Counted from the first letter of the stretch, positions 19,124-28,369 are shown. The stretch: 64,000 nt of DNA from Melioribacter roseus (GCA_020724265.1 DYHH01000021.1:1-64000); one strand, 5' to 3'. Notes: a model not told the origin generated them from the letters alone. A program made the numbers and translations.

Positions 19124-19642
19124 TTATTTTCTTAATATATTTAAAACTAATATAGAAAGCGAAATTAATGTTGATACCACAGATAAGGTTATACTGAACC
19201 AATCTTTGAAATACAATCTTGGTGCGCCTGGGACAAGTAGAATATCTCCACCTCTCAAATTCGGGACATTTTTCTTTACACGTTTTAATTTATTCTCCCA
19301 AAGTAGATCATTATAATCGATTTTCATCATAATTTGGGTTGAATCTTCCAACACTCTATAAAGTCTAATATCTTCAAGATTAGCATCATCAGATGGACCT
19401 CCCGCATATGAAAGTAAATCAGCTACAGTTGTATTAACCGGGACAATATATCTACCGGGATAACGCATAAAACCCCAAACAGCTACTCTCATATTTACTG
19501 AGGACGGATCTGAATAGTCGTATAAGCCTCCTTGCCTAAGATTTTTATCAAAAGGAGAAACACCAATTTCATAATCTTTTACTTGAGCAAATAATGAAAG
19601 TCCAAGAACAAAGAAAAAAAGAAAGAATAATTTTGATTTCAT
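19124..19642 (-). CDS. SLBB-domain protein, probable polysaccharide export component
   Basis: A 172-residue secreted protein: signal peptide (1-19, ending FAQ), an SLBB-like domain (about 50-135, with WGFMRYPGRYIVP and GGDILLVPG), and a C-terminal hydrophobic helix (about 148-168). SLBB domains occur in outer-membrane polysaccharide export proteins, but the N-terminal export domain of classic Wza proteins is absent. Placement directly before the Wzz/tyrosine kinase supports an export role. It could act as a small adaptor together with a full export protein encoded elsewhere. Confidence 0.82.
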   Translation of the reverse strand: MKSKLFFLFFFVLGLSLFAQVKDYEIGVSPFDKNLRQGGLYDYSDPSSVNMRVAVWGFMRYPGRYIVPVNTTVADLLSYAGGPSDDANLEDIRLYRVLEDSTQIMMKIDYNDLLWENKLKRVKKNVPNLRGGDILLVPGAPRLYFKDWFSITLSVVSTLISLSILVLNILRK

Positions 19643-19666
19643 AATTATTTCCGTTTAAAAAACTTA

Positions 19667-20536
19667 TTAAATTTTATTTATTTTGAGTGAAATACCCCTT
19701 GATGTAATAATACTACCGAGTATTCCATAAAAAACACCTAAGAAAAAGATAATTAAGGAACTAATATAAATATAATTAATGAAGTTAAAATTATAATAAA
19801 ATCTTTGAATAAATTCAGATAAAAAAATTATTAAAGTGATAGAAATTACGGATGCAATCACACCAAAAATAAATCCTGTAAAATAAATAGGTATTTTTAA
19901 GGTACTTAGTTTAGCCCCGACCAATTTCATCGTGTTGTATTTTTCAAACTTATTTTGGATTTGCAATTTATTTGTTGAATAAACCAGATAAATCGCAAGA
20001 AAAACAAAAACAAATGAAAGAACAAATATAATATACTTACTTGAACTGATGAAATTAATCAATGAAATTATTGTAGAGTAATCGTATATAACTTCATCTA
20101 CAATATTATTCTTCTCTATATCATTTACAAATTGTTCAATAATATTTTGATCCACACTTTGCGATTTAAACTTTACTCTATAAGATGCAGGAAGCGGATT
20201 TGCTTCAAGTATAGATTTAAAATCTTCACCGGTTTCTTTAATAAAATTTATTTCCGCTTTTTCTTTGGAAATAAACTCAACAATATGTAAACGTTTATCT
20301 TTTCGTAATTGACTGCCAAGTGTTTGAATATCATTTGATGGTGCATCCTTAACCAAAAAAATATCTAGTTCTACCCTTTCTTTAAGCTCATCATCAATCT
20401 TATTAGAAAGTAAAACCAACACAACAGACATATTCGTAGCAAGTATTGCTATCGATAAAGAAATAATTGTAATAAACGAAGCAAGTTTTGATCGCTTAAT
20501 TGATCGAAAAGTTTCTTTTAAATAAAAGATTATCAT
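19667..20536 (-). CDS. ftsX: cell division permease-like protein FtsX
   Basis: A 289-residue inner-membrane protein with the FtsX layout: one N-terminal membrane segment (about 21-43), an extracytoplasmic domain (about 45-165) and three further segments at about 168-190, 212-238 and 258-280. With the ATPase FtsE it regulates peptidoglycan hydrolases at the division site. ftsE is not adjacent, which is common in this phylum. It lies between two small lipoprotein genes and the SLBB gene on the same strand. Confidence 0.88.
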   Translation of the reverse strand: MIIFYLKETFRSIKRSKLASFITIISLSIAILATNMSVVLVLLSNKIDDELKERVELDIFLVKDAPSNDIQTLGSQLRKDKRLHIVEFISKEKAEINFIKETGEDFKSILEANPLPASYRVKFKSQSVDQNIIEQFVNDIEKNNIVDEVIYDYSTIISLINFISSSKYIIFVLSFVFVFLAIYLVYSTNKLQIQNKFEKYNTMKLVGAKLSTLKIPIYFTGFIFGVIASVISITLIIFLSEFIQRFYYNFNFINYIYISSLIIFFLGVFYGILGSIITSRGISLKINKI

Positions 20537-20542
20537 TTACCC

Positions 20543-21040
20543 TTAGAAATTAGATTCATCCAACCAGTTAACAATCCGCCATTTACTACCGCTATCTTTC
20601 ATAAGAGAAAGATTTATTTTTCCATCTACCGAAATAACGTCAGTCGGGTTGAAAGTAATAGTTAACCCAAAACTACGAATAATATTTGTTGAATCCGATG
20701 TTATAGAAACAATTTCATTCCAGATTAAATCGAGGCGTTGTGCATTTTGAAACAAGCCATAAGTTACTCTCATTTCATCCTCTCTTCCCCAAGAAATATC
20801 AAAGCCCAAATCATAATCCCGGTAAGTAAAAGTAAAATCCTTCGTCAACAAATTTCCATAAATAGTAGTATCCTTAAAACTATATGCGTACTGAAAATTT
20901 CTAAAAAGTCCGTCAATTGTTTTCTGATCGGTTATTAATCCTTCTTCACCGGAGATAGAGTCATCCAGTGCAGGTGCAAAAGGATTTACACAACCTGATA
21001 AGAAATATAAGACAAGCAATATAAAAATTACCGATTTAAT
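20543..21040 (-). CDS. small lipoprotein with NTF2-like C-terminal region
   Basis: A secreted lipoprotein of unknown function, about 165 residues. The lipobox is FLSGC, followed by a domain whose pattern (Y-SFKDT, F-YRDYDLG, WRIVNWLDE) looks like an NTF2-type fold. No ATG, GTG or TTG gives a complete signal peptide: the first TTG (21019) leaves only ten residues up to the lipobox cysteine and no positive charge. An ATT at 21040-21038 preceded by GAGG would give a textbook signal peptide (Met-Lys-Ser, then hydrophobic residues, then the lipobox). That ATT overlaps the stop of the upstream gene, suggesting coupling. The start is an inference. Confidence 0.75.
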   Translation of the reverse strand: MKSVIFILLVLYFLSGCVNPFAPALDDSISGEEGLITDQKTIDGLFRNFQYAYSFKDTTIYGNLLTKDFTFTYRDYDLGFDISWGREDEMRVTYGLFQNAQRLDLIWNEIVSITSDSTNIIRSFGLTITFNPTDVISVDGKINLSLMKDSGSKWRIVNWLDESNF

Positions 21041-21608
21041 AAAATCTACCTCTTAACTCACTCCAGCTTGGCAGGTTCCCAATTTGAATATCCCGCCATT
21101 TTGTAATAACCCATTGATTTCTAGAATCAAGTTTAATAGTAAACTCAACATTCCCTTGATATACTGACGGTAAATCAGGATTATTAGCCGGAACATTTAG
21201 TGCATATGAATAAAAATAAATAGCGCTATCTCCTTGCGGAGTAGAAAATTCATCGGTTAGCGATAATAAAATGGTTGATTGACCAACAGCTGAAAAAACA
21301 TTATTAATATAAATTCTTTCAGCCGATAAGTCCCAATTAGACAGTGTTTGAAATGTAGCTTCTGCTCCCGAAGCCGGAAAGTAATTAAATTCAGAATTAA
21401 GAAACGCAGAATCGACAAAAGAAGCCATATAATTTTCTGAAATTTTTTCAGATAGTGAATTTCGCAAGTTATCAAATAGTAATTTCGGTGTAGTGGGCGG
21501 GACATAATTAGAGCCCGTTTTCTTCGGTTCCTCCACATTACGTGTTGTGAAAAGATCACACGAGCTTAAAACAATCACTAATAATATGATAAATATTCTA
21601 TCCTTCAT
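21036..21608 (-). CDS. small lipoprotein, unknown function
   Basis: A lipoprotein of 190 residues from the ATG at 21608: signal peptide MKDRIFIILLVIVLSSC with the lipobox cysteine at residue 17, then a Pro/Thr-rich linker and a folded region ending in QWVITKWRDIQIG. This resembles the C-terminal part of the next gene product, so the two lipoproteins may be distant paralogues. It overlaps the end of the methyltransferase gene by 11 bp and the probable start of the next lipoprotein by a few bases. Function unknown. Its position between methyltransferase and ftsX gives no strong clue. Confidence 0.8.
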   Translation of the reverse strand: MKDRIFIILLVIVLSSCDLFTTRNVEEPKKTGSNYVPPTTPKLLFDNLRNSLSEKISENYMASFVDSAFLNSEFNYFPASGAEATFQTLSNWDLSAERIYINNVFSAVGQSTILLSLTDEFSTPQGDSAIYFYSYALNVPANNPDLPSVYQGNVEFTIKLDSRNQWVITKWRDIQIGNLPSWSELRGRFY

Positions 21609-22338
21609 TTTGCCCAATTATTATTATTCGGGAAGAATTTATCTCAGAAAAATTTTCTCCTTCATAACTACCGAAGACATCGATAATTTTATAACCTGTT
21701 TTAGAAAATAATTCAAACAATATTCCCGGCGAATACAATTTAACCGATTCTGTAAAACTATGTCTTTCATTTCCCTTTGAAATATTAATTTCTTTAATAA
21801 CCCTTTGATTCTCAATTTTTCTTTTTTCTTCTATTAAATAACCATCAATTTCTTTTTGCGAATACGGGATTAGATTATCAATTAGGCATTGTTTATTGAT
21901 ATAATCAAATACAAAATACCCTTTCTTTTTAAGGAAAGTTATGGAATTATTTATAAAACTGAAATTCTCTTCGTCGGTAACAAAATAGCCGAAGCTTGTA
22001 AATACATTTAAGATTAGGTTGAATTTCATTTTCAGCTTAACCGATCGAATATCCGATCTGAAATAAATATTCTCACCTGAGATTTTACCGGCATCAGTTT
22101 TTGCAATCTTTAAGAGAGGAAGACTCAAATCAAAACCGATGACTTTGTAACCTTTTTGAAGAAGTAAATTTGAATATCTGCCTGCACCGCATGCAGCATC
22201 TAAAATCAGAAAATCATTTTTAATTGAAATTGTTCTATGAATAAGATCAAGAAGCAGTAAAGCATCATTTTGATCACGATGTTTGTATACATTCAGATAT
22301 TGTTCTGAAGAGAACCAATCTTCAAACCATTCAGACAT
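21598..22338 (-). CDS. class I SAM-dependent methyltransferase
   Basis: A 246-residue protein with the Rossmann-type methyltransferase core. Motif I (LDAACGAGRYS) is at residues 46-56, followed by the acidic loop GFDLS (about 68-72) and a later motif LILNVFTSFGYF. The substrate cannot be told from the sequence. Its ATG overlaps the recR stop by one base (TGATG), so it is probably translated from the recR transcript. Confidence 0.87.
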   Translation of the reverse strand: MSEWFEDWFSSEQYLNVYKHRDQNDALLLLDLIHRTISIKNDFLILDAACGAGRYSNLLLQKGYKVIGFDLSLPLLKIAKTDAGKISGENIYFRSDIRSVKLKMKFNLILNVFTSFGYFVTDEENFSFINNSITFLKKKGYFVFDYINKQCLIDNLIPYSQKEIDGYLIEEKRKIENQRVIKEINISKGNERHSFTESVKLYSPGILFELFSKTGYKIIDVFGSYEGENFSEINSSRIIIIGQNEG

Positions 22339-22934
22339 CAGAGATCACTTCTACCAAGTACGGCACGCCCGATTGTAGCATCATCTGCAAATTCCAAATC
22401 GCCCCCGATCGGAATTCCACGTGCGATACGGGTTACTTTTATATTGAGCGGTTTAATTAATTTAGCTAAATAAAGAGAAGTTGTATCCCCTTCGGTGTCG
22501 GGATTCAAGGCTAAAATAATTTCCTTAACTTCAGTATTTTGTAATCTACCGATTAATTCTTGAATATGCAGGTCATCAACAGAAGATCCGCTTAAAGGGG
22601 ATAATACTCCTCCAAGAACATGATATAACCCTTTATACTCGTTTGTTCGTTCGATGGCGAATATATCACTTGCTTCTTCAACAACGCATATAACAGACTT
22701 ATCTCTTTTTGTACTTTGACAAATGTCACATGTATCATCAACAGCTAGATTAAAACAAACCGAGCAGAGTTTAATTTTTTCTTTTAAGTCGGAGATTGCT
22801 TTAATTAAATTAATCACATTCTCCGGATCTGTCTTCAGTAAGTGCAGAGCGAGTCTTTGAGCAGTTTTTTTACCTATTGACGGCAGTTTGCTCAATTCAT
22901 CAATTGCTATTTGGAGTGGTTCTGCGATTTGCAA
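22338..22934 (-). CDS. recR: recombination mediator RecR
   Basis: A 198-residue DNA repair protein that acts with RecO/RecF to load RecA. It shows the N-terminal helix-hairpin-helix region (PSIGKKTAQRLA, about 18-29), the C4 zinc finger (C57, C60, C69, C72) and a Toprim domain with the acidic ALNPDTEGD segment. The start is a TTG at 22934, one base after the ebfC stop. The ebfC-recR pairing is conserved in many bacteria. Confidence 0.96.
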   Translation of the reverse strand: MQIAEPLQIAIDELSKLPSIGKKTAQRLALHLLKTDPENVINLIKAISDLKEKIKLCSVCFNLAVDDTCDICQSTKRDKSVICVVEEASDIFAIERTNEYKGLYHVLGGVLSPLSGSSVDDLHIQELIGRLQNTEVKEIILALNPDTEGDTTSLYLAKLIKPLNIKVTRIARGIPIGGDLEFADDATIGRAVLGRSDL

Positions 22935-22935
22935 A

Positions 22936-23262
22936 TTACATACCCGGTATATTTAGTCCAGGAGGAATCAACCCGCGAGTAACGTTCTGCATTTCTTCTT
23001 CAGCCATTTTCCCGGCACTTTCGAGAGCTTTATTAACAGCAGCTACAACGAGGTCTTCCAGCATTTCCCGGTCGTCACTCTTTAAGATTTCATCATCTAT
23101 TTGAATAGAAACTAATTCTTTGCGTCCGTTGACCGTAGCTTTAACAACGCCACCACCGCTTTCTTCGGTAATTGTTTTATTTCCGAGATCACTTTGGACT
23201 TTCTCCATTTCGGCTTGCATTTTCTGTATTTGCTTCATCATTCCCTGCATTCCGCCTTTCAT
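22936..23262 (-). CDS. nucleoid-associated protein YbaB/EbfC
   Basis: A 108-residue YbaB/EbfC-family DNA-binding protein, a small dimer that coats or bridges DNA. It shows the N-terminal Met/Gln-rich helix (MQKMQAEMEKVQ region), the central beta strands (VVKATVNGRKELVSIQID) and the C-terminal Gly/Pro-Met tail (LIPPGLNIPGM). A GGAGG ribosome-binding site precedes the ATG. It is the first gene of the minus-strand run ebfC-recR-methyltransferase. Confidence 0.94.
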   Translation of the reverse strand: MKGGMQGMMKQIQKMQAEMEKVQSDLGNKTITEESGGGVVKATVNGRKELVSIQIDDEILKSDDREMLEDLVVAAVNKALESAGKMAEEEMQNVTRGLIPPGLNIPGM

Positions 23263-23396
23263 TTTTCCTCCGAATCTTAGTATGATTTTTATTCTAAATT
23301 ATAGAAGGTCAAAATTAATAAAAATATGAAACACAAAGAAATTGATGTGTAAAAATGTTATTTTCATTTTCATTGAAAAAAAGAGTTCGTTAGAAA

Positions 23397-24044
23397 ATGT
23401 TTTTAACTAAATACGGTTATGCAACACTCGGATGGGCAATATTTATTGTCTTTGCTTTAATTGCAATAGCAATAATTGTTAATAACGGGTATATAAGATA
23501 TCCTTTATTAATTCTTGCTGTTTTGTTGCTAGTTTTCACATTAAATTTTTTTCGGGATCCTGAAAGAACCCCACTAAAAACAGAAAATGTAATTATTTCT
23601 CCGGCAGACGGAAAAGTACTAATCATTAAAGATGTTTTCGAAAAAAGGTATTTAGATTCCGAAGCTCAGCAAGTTTCAATATTTATGTCGCCACTGAATG
23701 TCCATGTCAATCGCATTCCAATTTCGGGTAAAGTTGAATTTCTGCAATATATTGAAGGTGAATATCTTGTTGCTTATCACGATAAGGCAGATTCATTAAA
23801 CGAGCGAAGTGAAATAGGAATAAATTATGGTAACGGAAAATTATTATTTACTCAAGTTGCCGGTTTTGTAGCCAGAAGAATTGTTTATGATTTGAAACTT
23901 AATGACGAAGTTATAATCGGTGAACGCTTTGGAATGATTAAGTTCGGCAGTCGTGTCGATGTAATTGTTCCAAAGGATTGGAAAATAAAAGTAAAAGAGG
24001 GTGAGACGGTAAAAGCCGGTGAAACAATCTTATTTGAAAGATAA
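23397..24044 (+). CDS. psd: phosphatidylserine decarboxylase (short, Psd-II type)
   Basis: A membrane-associated pyruvoyl enzyme of 215 residues that makes phosphatidylethanolamine from phosphatidylserine. Two N-terminal membrane segments (about 10-55) are followed by the catalytic domain. The self-cleavage site is F-G-S at 183-185, so S185 should become the pyruvoyl group. The conserved histidine region (MSPLNVHVNRIP) is at about 97-108. The gene overlaps pssA by 26 bp, which encodes the enzyme before it in the pathway. Confidence 0.95.
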   Translation: MFLTKYGYATLGWAIFIVFALIAIAIIVNNGYIRYPLLILAVLLLVFTLNFFRDPERTPLKTENVIISPADGKVLIIKDVFEKRYLDSEAQQVSIFMSPLNVHVNRIPISGKVEFLQYIEGEYLVAYHDKADSLNERSEIGINYGNGKLLFTQVAGFVARRIVYDLKLNDEVIIGERFGMIKFGSRVDVIVPKDWKIKVKEGETVKAGETILFER

Positions 24045-24795
24045 AGTAAAAAAGAATTTTAAGCTCTCCAAAGCAGTTATTCCAAATTCATTTACTGCTT
24101 TAAATGCTTTATGCGGATATATTTCCATTGTTCAAAGTGTAAACGGTAATTATGAATCAGCGTTTTTCTTTATTGTATTTGCAGGTTTATTCGATTTATT
24201 CGACGGCATATTAGCACGGTTAGTTAAAACAAGCAGTGAATTCGGAGTTCAATTAGATTCTCTTTCAGATGTTATAAGTTTCGGTGTTGCCCCGGCATTT
24301 CTTATATATCATGCATCTTTACAGGAACTTGGTTGGATTGGAATTTTATTAAGCGGAATCTTTGTGGTTTTCGGTGCGTTTCGTTTAGCAAGGTTCAATG
24401 TACAGGTAAGTGATTATTCCGTTAAAACAGATTTCAAGGGATTGCCAATTCCTATTGCTGCTCTAACTCTTTCATCATTTGTATGGAATTTTCATAACGG
24501 AATTGTGATTACATCACCATTTAATATTTTTGTTATTCCGTTACTTGTTGTTCTATCACTTTTGATGGTTAGTACAGTGAAGTACAATGCACTTCCTAAA
24601 TTATCTCTTCAGTCATTAAAACAAAAACCGGTATTTATCGGTTTTGTAATTGTATCTTTAGTAGCATTAATTATGAGTAAAGGTGATTACTTGTTTTATA
24701 TATTTTTAGTATTGGTTTTATTTGGTATTTTTCGAGCCATATTTGAATTGTTTACTAAATCTCAAAACAATGATACAGCAGAAGAAATAAACTAA
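24019..24795 (+). CDS. pssA: CDP-diacylglycerol-serine O-phosphatidyltransferase
   Basis: A polytopic membrane enzyme of about 250 residues that makes phosphatidylserine from CDP-diacylglycerol and serine, supplying Psd. The CDP-alcohol phosphotransferase signature D-G-x2-A-R-x8-G-x3-D-x3-D is complete at residues 62-84. The annotated start is a GTG at 24019 inside psd; a TTG at 24034 is equally possible. The overlap indicates translational coupling. Confidence 0.94.
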   Translation: MKQSYLKDKVKKNFKLSKAVIPNSFTALNALCGYISIVQSVNGNYESAFFFIVFAGLFDLFDGILARLVKTSSEFGVQLDSLSDVISFGVAPAFLIYHASLQELGWIGILLSGIFVVFGAFRLARFNVQVSDYSVKTDFKGLPIPIAALTLSSFVWNFHNGIVITSPFNIFVIPLLVVLSLLMVSTVKYNALPKLSLQSLKQKPVFIGFVIVSLVALIMSKGDYLFYIFLVLVLFGIFRAIFELFTKSQNNDTAEEIN

Positions 24796-24804
24796 GGGTG
24801 AAAA

Positions 24805-25056
24805 TTGTTCAAAGCAACCGTAATAGTAAAAAGAAGACCTAAAATTTTAGACCCGCAAGGCAAGGCAGCCGAGCAAGGTGCCAAATTACTTGGTTTTAAT
24901 AATGTCTCCGGTACAAGGATCGGGAAGTATATAGAATTCCATATAGACACCAATGACGAAAAAGCTGCAGAAAAAGAAGTAAAAGAATACAGTGAAAAAC
25001 TTCTTTCAAATCCAATAATGGAAGATTTTGAATATCGTTTGGAAAAAGTTAAATGA
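24805..25056 (+). CDS. purS: FGAM synthetase subunit PurS
   Basis: An 83-residue subunit of the three-part phosphoribosylformylglycinamidine synthetase of purine synthesis. It bridges PurL and PurQ for ammonia channelling. The sequence begins MFKATVIVKRRPKILDPQG, as in PurS proteins. The start is a TTG at 24805 preceded by AGGGTG. It overlaps purQ by 4 bp. purL is not in the window. Confidence 0.94.
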   Translation: MFKATVIVKRRPKILDPQGKAAEQGAKLLGFNNVSGTRIGKYIEFHIDTNDEKAAEKEVKEYSEKLLSNPIMEDFEYRLEKVK

Positions 25057-25748
25057 AACCTACCTTCGGAATTGTAACATTTCCCGGATCAAATTGTGAT
25101 TATGATGCTTATTATGCTGTAAAAAAAGTCCTTGATTACGAGGCTCAATTTATTTGGCATAAAGAAAAATCATTCAACGGAGTTGATGCAATTATATTAC
25201 CGGGCGGATTTTCTTACGGTGATTATTTACGTACCGGAGCAATAGCGAAGTTTTCACCTATAATGGAGCACGTAGTTAATTTTGCCGAAAAAGGCGGAAT
25301 AATATTGGGAATTTGCAACGGTTTTCAAATTTTGCTAGAATCCGGCTTGCTCCCGGGTACTATGCAGGTTAATGAATCACTAAAATTTGTATGTAAAGAC
25401 ATTTACTTAAAAGTTGAGAATAGGGATACACCTTTCACCAATAAAATAGAGAACGATACGATTAAAATTCCTATAAAACATGGTGAAGGTAATTACTATG
25501 CCGATGTTAAAACAGTAACTGAATTAGAAAAGAACGGTCAAATTGTTTTTAGATATGCTTCAAAAAACGGAAAAGTAAGCAATCAATATAACCCTAACGG
25601 ATCAATTAGTAATATAGCCGGTATAATGAATACAAGAAAAAATGTTATGGGTTTAATGCCGCATCCGGAAAATGCATGCGATCCGGTATTGAGAAAGACA
25701 GATGGACAACTTATATTTAAGTCTATTGCACAAAGTTTATTTAATTAA
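25053..25748 (+). CDS. purQ: FGAM synthetase glutaminase subunit PurQ
   Basis: A 231-residue class I glutamine amidotransferase that supplies ammonia to PurL. The nucleophile is C88 in GICNGFQIL. The catalytic His/Glu pair is in MPHPEN near the C-terminus. It overlaps purS (ATGA), so the two subunits are made from one message. Confidence 0.96.
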   Translation: MKPTFGIVTFPGSNCDYDAYYAVKKVLDYEAQFIWHKEKSFNGVDAIILPGGFSYGDYLRTGAIAKFSPIMEHVVNFAEKGGIILGICNGFQILLESGLLPGTMQVNESLKFVCKDIYLKVENRDTPFTNKIENDTIKIPIKHGEGNYYADVKTVTELEKNGQIVFRYASKNGKVSNQYNPNGSISNIAGIMNTRKNVMGLMPHPENACDPVLRKTDGQLIFKSIAQSLFN

Positions 25749-25759
25749 TTGAGGTGAAT

Positions 25760-25963
25760 ATGTTTGGAAGCTTAGGCGCAACAGAAATATTGTTAATAGT
25801 ACTTGCAATTTTGATTTTATTCGGTGCAAAGAAAATACCCGAACTTGCTCAAGGTATCGGCAAGGGAATGAAAGAATTTAAGAAAGCCGTCCGTGATGTT
25901 GAAGATGATATAAAACATTCCGATGATGATAAGAAAAAAGAAGTAAAAGATAAAAATTCATAA
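25760..25963 (+). CDS. tatA: Sec-independent protein translocase TatA
   Basis: A 67-residue membrane protein of the twin-arginine export system. It has a short N-terminal transmembrane helix (about 5-21, [17 protein letters not shown]), then [10 protein letters not shown], an amphipathic helix and a charged tail. The frame could begin at a GTG six bases earlier, but that GTG lies within the GAGGTG ribosome-binding site, so the ATG at 25760 is used. No tatC is nearby. Confidence 0.93.
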   Translation: MFGSLGATEILLIVLAILILFGAKKIPELAQGIGKGMKEFKKAVRDVEDDIKHSDDDKKKEVKDKNS

Positions 25964-25969
25964 TCATTA

Positions 25970-27370
25970 GTGCTCCCTTACAAAACTCACACGGAAAAAA
26001 TTCGGTTAATTCAAAAAGCTCAACTATCTCTGATCGAGAATGTTGAGTTTTTTTTAAGTCAAATCTCTGTTCATAAAGACATCAATGCATTTAACTTTTT
26101 ATTTGATGACGCAATTGATCGTGCAAACAAAATCGAACAAAAAATAAAAGAAGGTACTTCCGGCAAATTAGCCGGTATGGTAATTGCGGTTAAAGATTTA
26201 CTTTCGGTTAAAGATAAACCACTAACTTGTTCATCAAAAATATTAAGAGGGTTCGAAGCAATTTATACTGCAACCTCAATAGAAAAATTAATTGACGAAG
26301 ATGCAATACTAATAGGAAAGACAAACTGCGATGAATTTGGGATGGGCTCGACAAATGAAAATTCAGCATTTGGACCGGTATTAAATCCTCTTGATAAATT
26401 AAAAGTGCCCGGCGGCTCAAGCGGGGGTTCCGCAGCTGCAGTTGCGGCAAATTTTTGTGATGCCGCTATAGGTACGGATACCGGCGGTTCAATTAGACAG
26501 CCGGCTGCATTTACCGGAACTTTCGGAATAAAACCAACTTACGGAAGAGTTTCCCGCTATGGTTTAACTGCATATGCTTCTTCATTTGACTGCGTTGGAC
26601 CAATTGCAAAAAATGTTTTGGACTTAGCTTTGATTCTTAAAATAATTTCTGGTAAAGATGAACTTGATTCGACATCTTCCGAAAGTAATGAGATTCAATT
26701 TCCTTCTCAAAACAAAAAATATAAGATCGGTTTACCGAAAGAATATTTTAAGGAAGGATTAACCGAAGAAGTTAAAACAGGTATTGAAATTACAATTGAG
26801 AATTTGGAAAAAACCGGACATGAAATTATTGACATATCACTTCCCCATTCCGATTATACAATTGCAGCATATTATATTCTTGCGACGGCAGAAGCATCAT
26901 CAAACCTTGCACGATTTGACGGAGTCAGATACGGCTTAAGAAATGAAAAAATAAGAACATTTGATGAACTTTATAATTTAACAAAAACAGAGGGCTTCGG
27001 GAAAGAAGTTAAAAGACGGATAATGCTCGGCACTTATGTTCTATCTTCAGGTTATTATGATGCGTATTATTCGAAGGCACAAAAGGTACGCAGATTAATA
27101 AAGGAAGATTTTGACAATGCATTTCGAGAAGTAGATTTGATAATATCACCAACCGCTCCGTCAACAGCATATAAAATAGGTGATACTGTTAATGACCCGC
27201 TGCAAATGTATTTAGGAGATATATATACAGTCTCTGCAAATCTAACCGGAATTCCCGCAATTAGCGTACCCTATCAATCCGAAAATTCTCTTCCGATCGG
27301 TATTCAATTTATGGCTTCACATTTTAATGAAGAAATACTATTGGATATTGCTCAACAAATTACCGAGTAA
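25970..27370 (+). CDS. gatA: Asp-tRNA(Asn)/Glu-tRNA(Gln) amidotransferase subunit A
   Basis: An amidase-signature enzyme of 466 residues that releases ammonia from glutamine for amidation of mischarged tRNA. The Ser-cisSer-Lys triad is visible: K75 (VKDLLS), S150 within GGSSGGSAAA and S174 in TDTGGSIRQ. The start is a GTG at 25970, six bases after the tatA stop. gatB and gatC are not in the window. Length and motifs argue for GatA rather than a general amidase. Confidence 0.94.
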   Translation: MLPYKTHTEKIRLIQKAQLSLIENVEFFLSQISVHKDINAFNFLFDDAIDRANKIEQKIKEGTSGKLAGMVIAVKDLLSVKDKPLTCSSKILRGFEAIYTATSIEKLIDEDAILIGKTNCDEFGMGSTNENSAFGPVLNPLDKLKVPGGSSGGSAAAVAANFCDAAIGTDTGGSIRQPAAFTGTFGIKPTYGRVSRYGLTAYASSFDCVGPIAKNVLDLALILKIISGKDELDSTSSESNEIQFPSQNKKYKIGLPKEYFKEGLTEEVKTGIEITIENLEKTGHEIIDISLPHSDYTIAAYYILATAEASSNLARFDGVRYGLRNEKIRTFDELYNLTKTEGFGKEVKRRIMLGTYVLSSGYYDAYYSKAQKVRRLIKEDFDNAFREVDLIISPTAPSTAYKIGDTVNDPLQMYLGDIYTVSANLTGIPAISVPYQSENSLPIGIQFMASHFNEEILLDIAQQITE

Positions 27371-27442
27371 AATTTCTCTTTTTTTTATAACTTGGTCAGT
27401 TAAAAAAATCAATTATTGAAAAAATAATTTACGGGATAAGAC

Positions 27443-28369
27443 ATGAGTATTCTCTTAAACAAGAAAACAAAAGTTGTTGTACAAGGTATTACAGGCAGCG
27501 AAGGTTCCTTTCATACCGGGCAAATGGTTGAATACGGAACAAACGTAGTTGCCGGTGTAACACCGGGTAAAGGGGGCACAAAATTTCAGGGTATTCCTAT
27601 TTTTAATACAGTTGCAGAAGCAGTTGAAAAAAAGAAAGCTGATGCGTCTGTTATATTTGTACCACCGGGATTTGCAGCTGATGCAATTTTAGAAGCAGCT
27701 AATGCGGGAGTAAAACTTATTGTATGTATTACGGAAGGCATTCCAGCTAAAGATATGGTGAAGGTGTACAATGCTATTAAAAATATGGATGTAAGATTAG
27801 TCGGACCTAACTGTCCCGGAGTTATATCACCGGGTAAAGCAAAGATCGGAATTATGCCTGGATTCATTCATCGCAAAGGGAAAGTCGGTGTAGTATCGAG
27901 AAGCGGAACGTTAACTTATGAAGCTGTAAAACAATTAAGTGACTTGAAAATCGGGCAGTCAACATGTGTCGGTATAGGCGGTGATCCTGTTATCGGTTCA
28001 CAGTTTATCGATATCATAAAATTATTTAATGACGACAAAGATACAGAAGGAATTGTAATGATAGGTGAAATAGGCGGAAGTGCCGAAGAAGAAGCTGCCG
28101 CTTATGTTAAAAAACATGTTAATAAACCTGTGGTAGGGTTCATTGCAGGAAGAACCGCACCTCCCGGTAGAAGAATGGGACACGCAGGCGCAATTATCTC
28201 AGGCGGTAAGGGTACTGCTGACGAGAAAATGAAAGCAATGAAAAAAGCCGGAATTTATGTTGCTAATAGTCCTGCTGAAATCGGATCAACAATGAAAAAA
28301 GCTCTTGAAGACTTTTATGGTAGTAAAAAAAGCAAAACAAAATCAAAAAAGAAAAGTAAGAAAAAATAA
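27443..28369 (+). CDS. sucD: succinyl-CoA ligase, alpha subunit
   Basis: The 308-residue subunit of the TCA-cycle enzyme that makes ATP or GTP from succinyl-CoA. The N-terminal CoA-binding domain has [14 protein letters not shown] (about 15-28), and the phosphorylated histidine lies in [10 protein letters not shown] (near residue 247). The last about 18 residues are an unusual Lys/Ser-rich extension ([16 protein letters not shown]) not needed for the fold. sucC is not adjacent. Confidence 0.95.
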   Translation: MSILLNKKTKVVVQGITGSEGSFHTGQMVEYGTNVVAGVTPGKGGTKFQGIPIFNTVAEAVEKKKADASVIFVPPGFAADAILEAANAGVKLIVCITEGIPAKDMVKVYNAIKNMDVRLVGPNCPGVISPGKAKIGIMPGFIHRKGKVGVVSRSGTLTYEAVKQLSDLKIGQSTCVGIGGDPVIGSQFIDIIKLFNDDKDTEGIVMIGEIGGSAEEEAAAYVKKHVNKPVVGFIAGRTAPPGRRMGHAGAIISGGKGTADEKMKAMKKAGIYVANSPAEIGSTMKKALEDFYGSKKSKTKSKKKSKKK

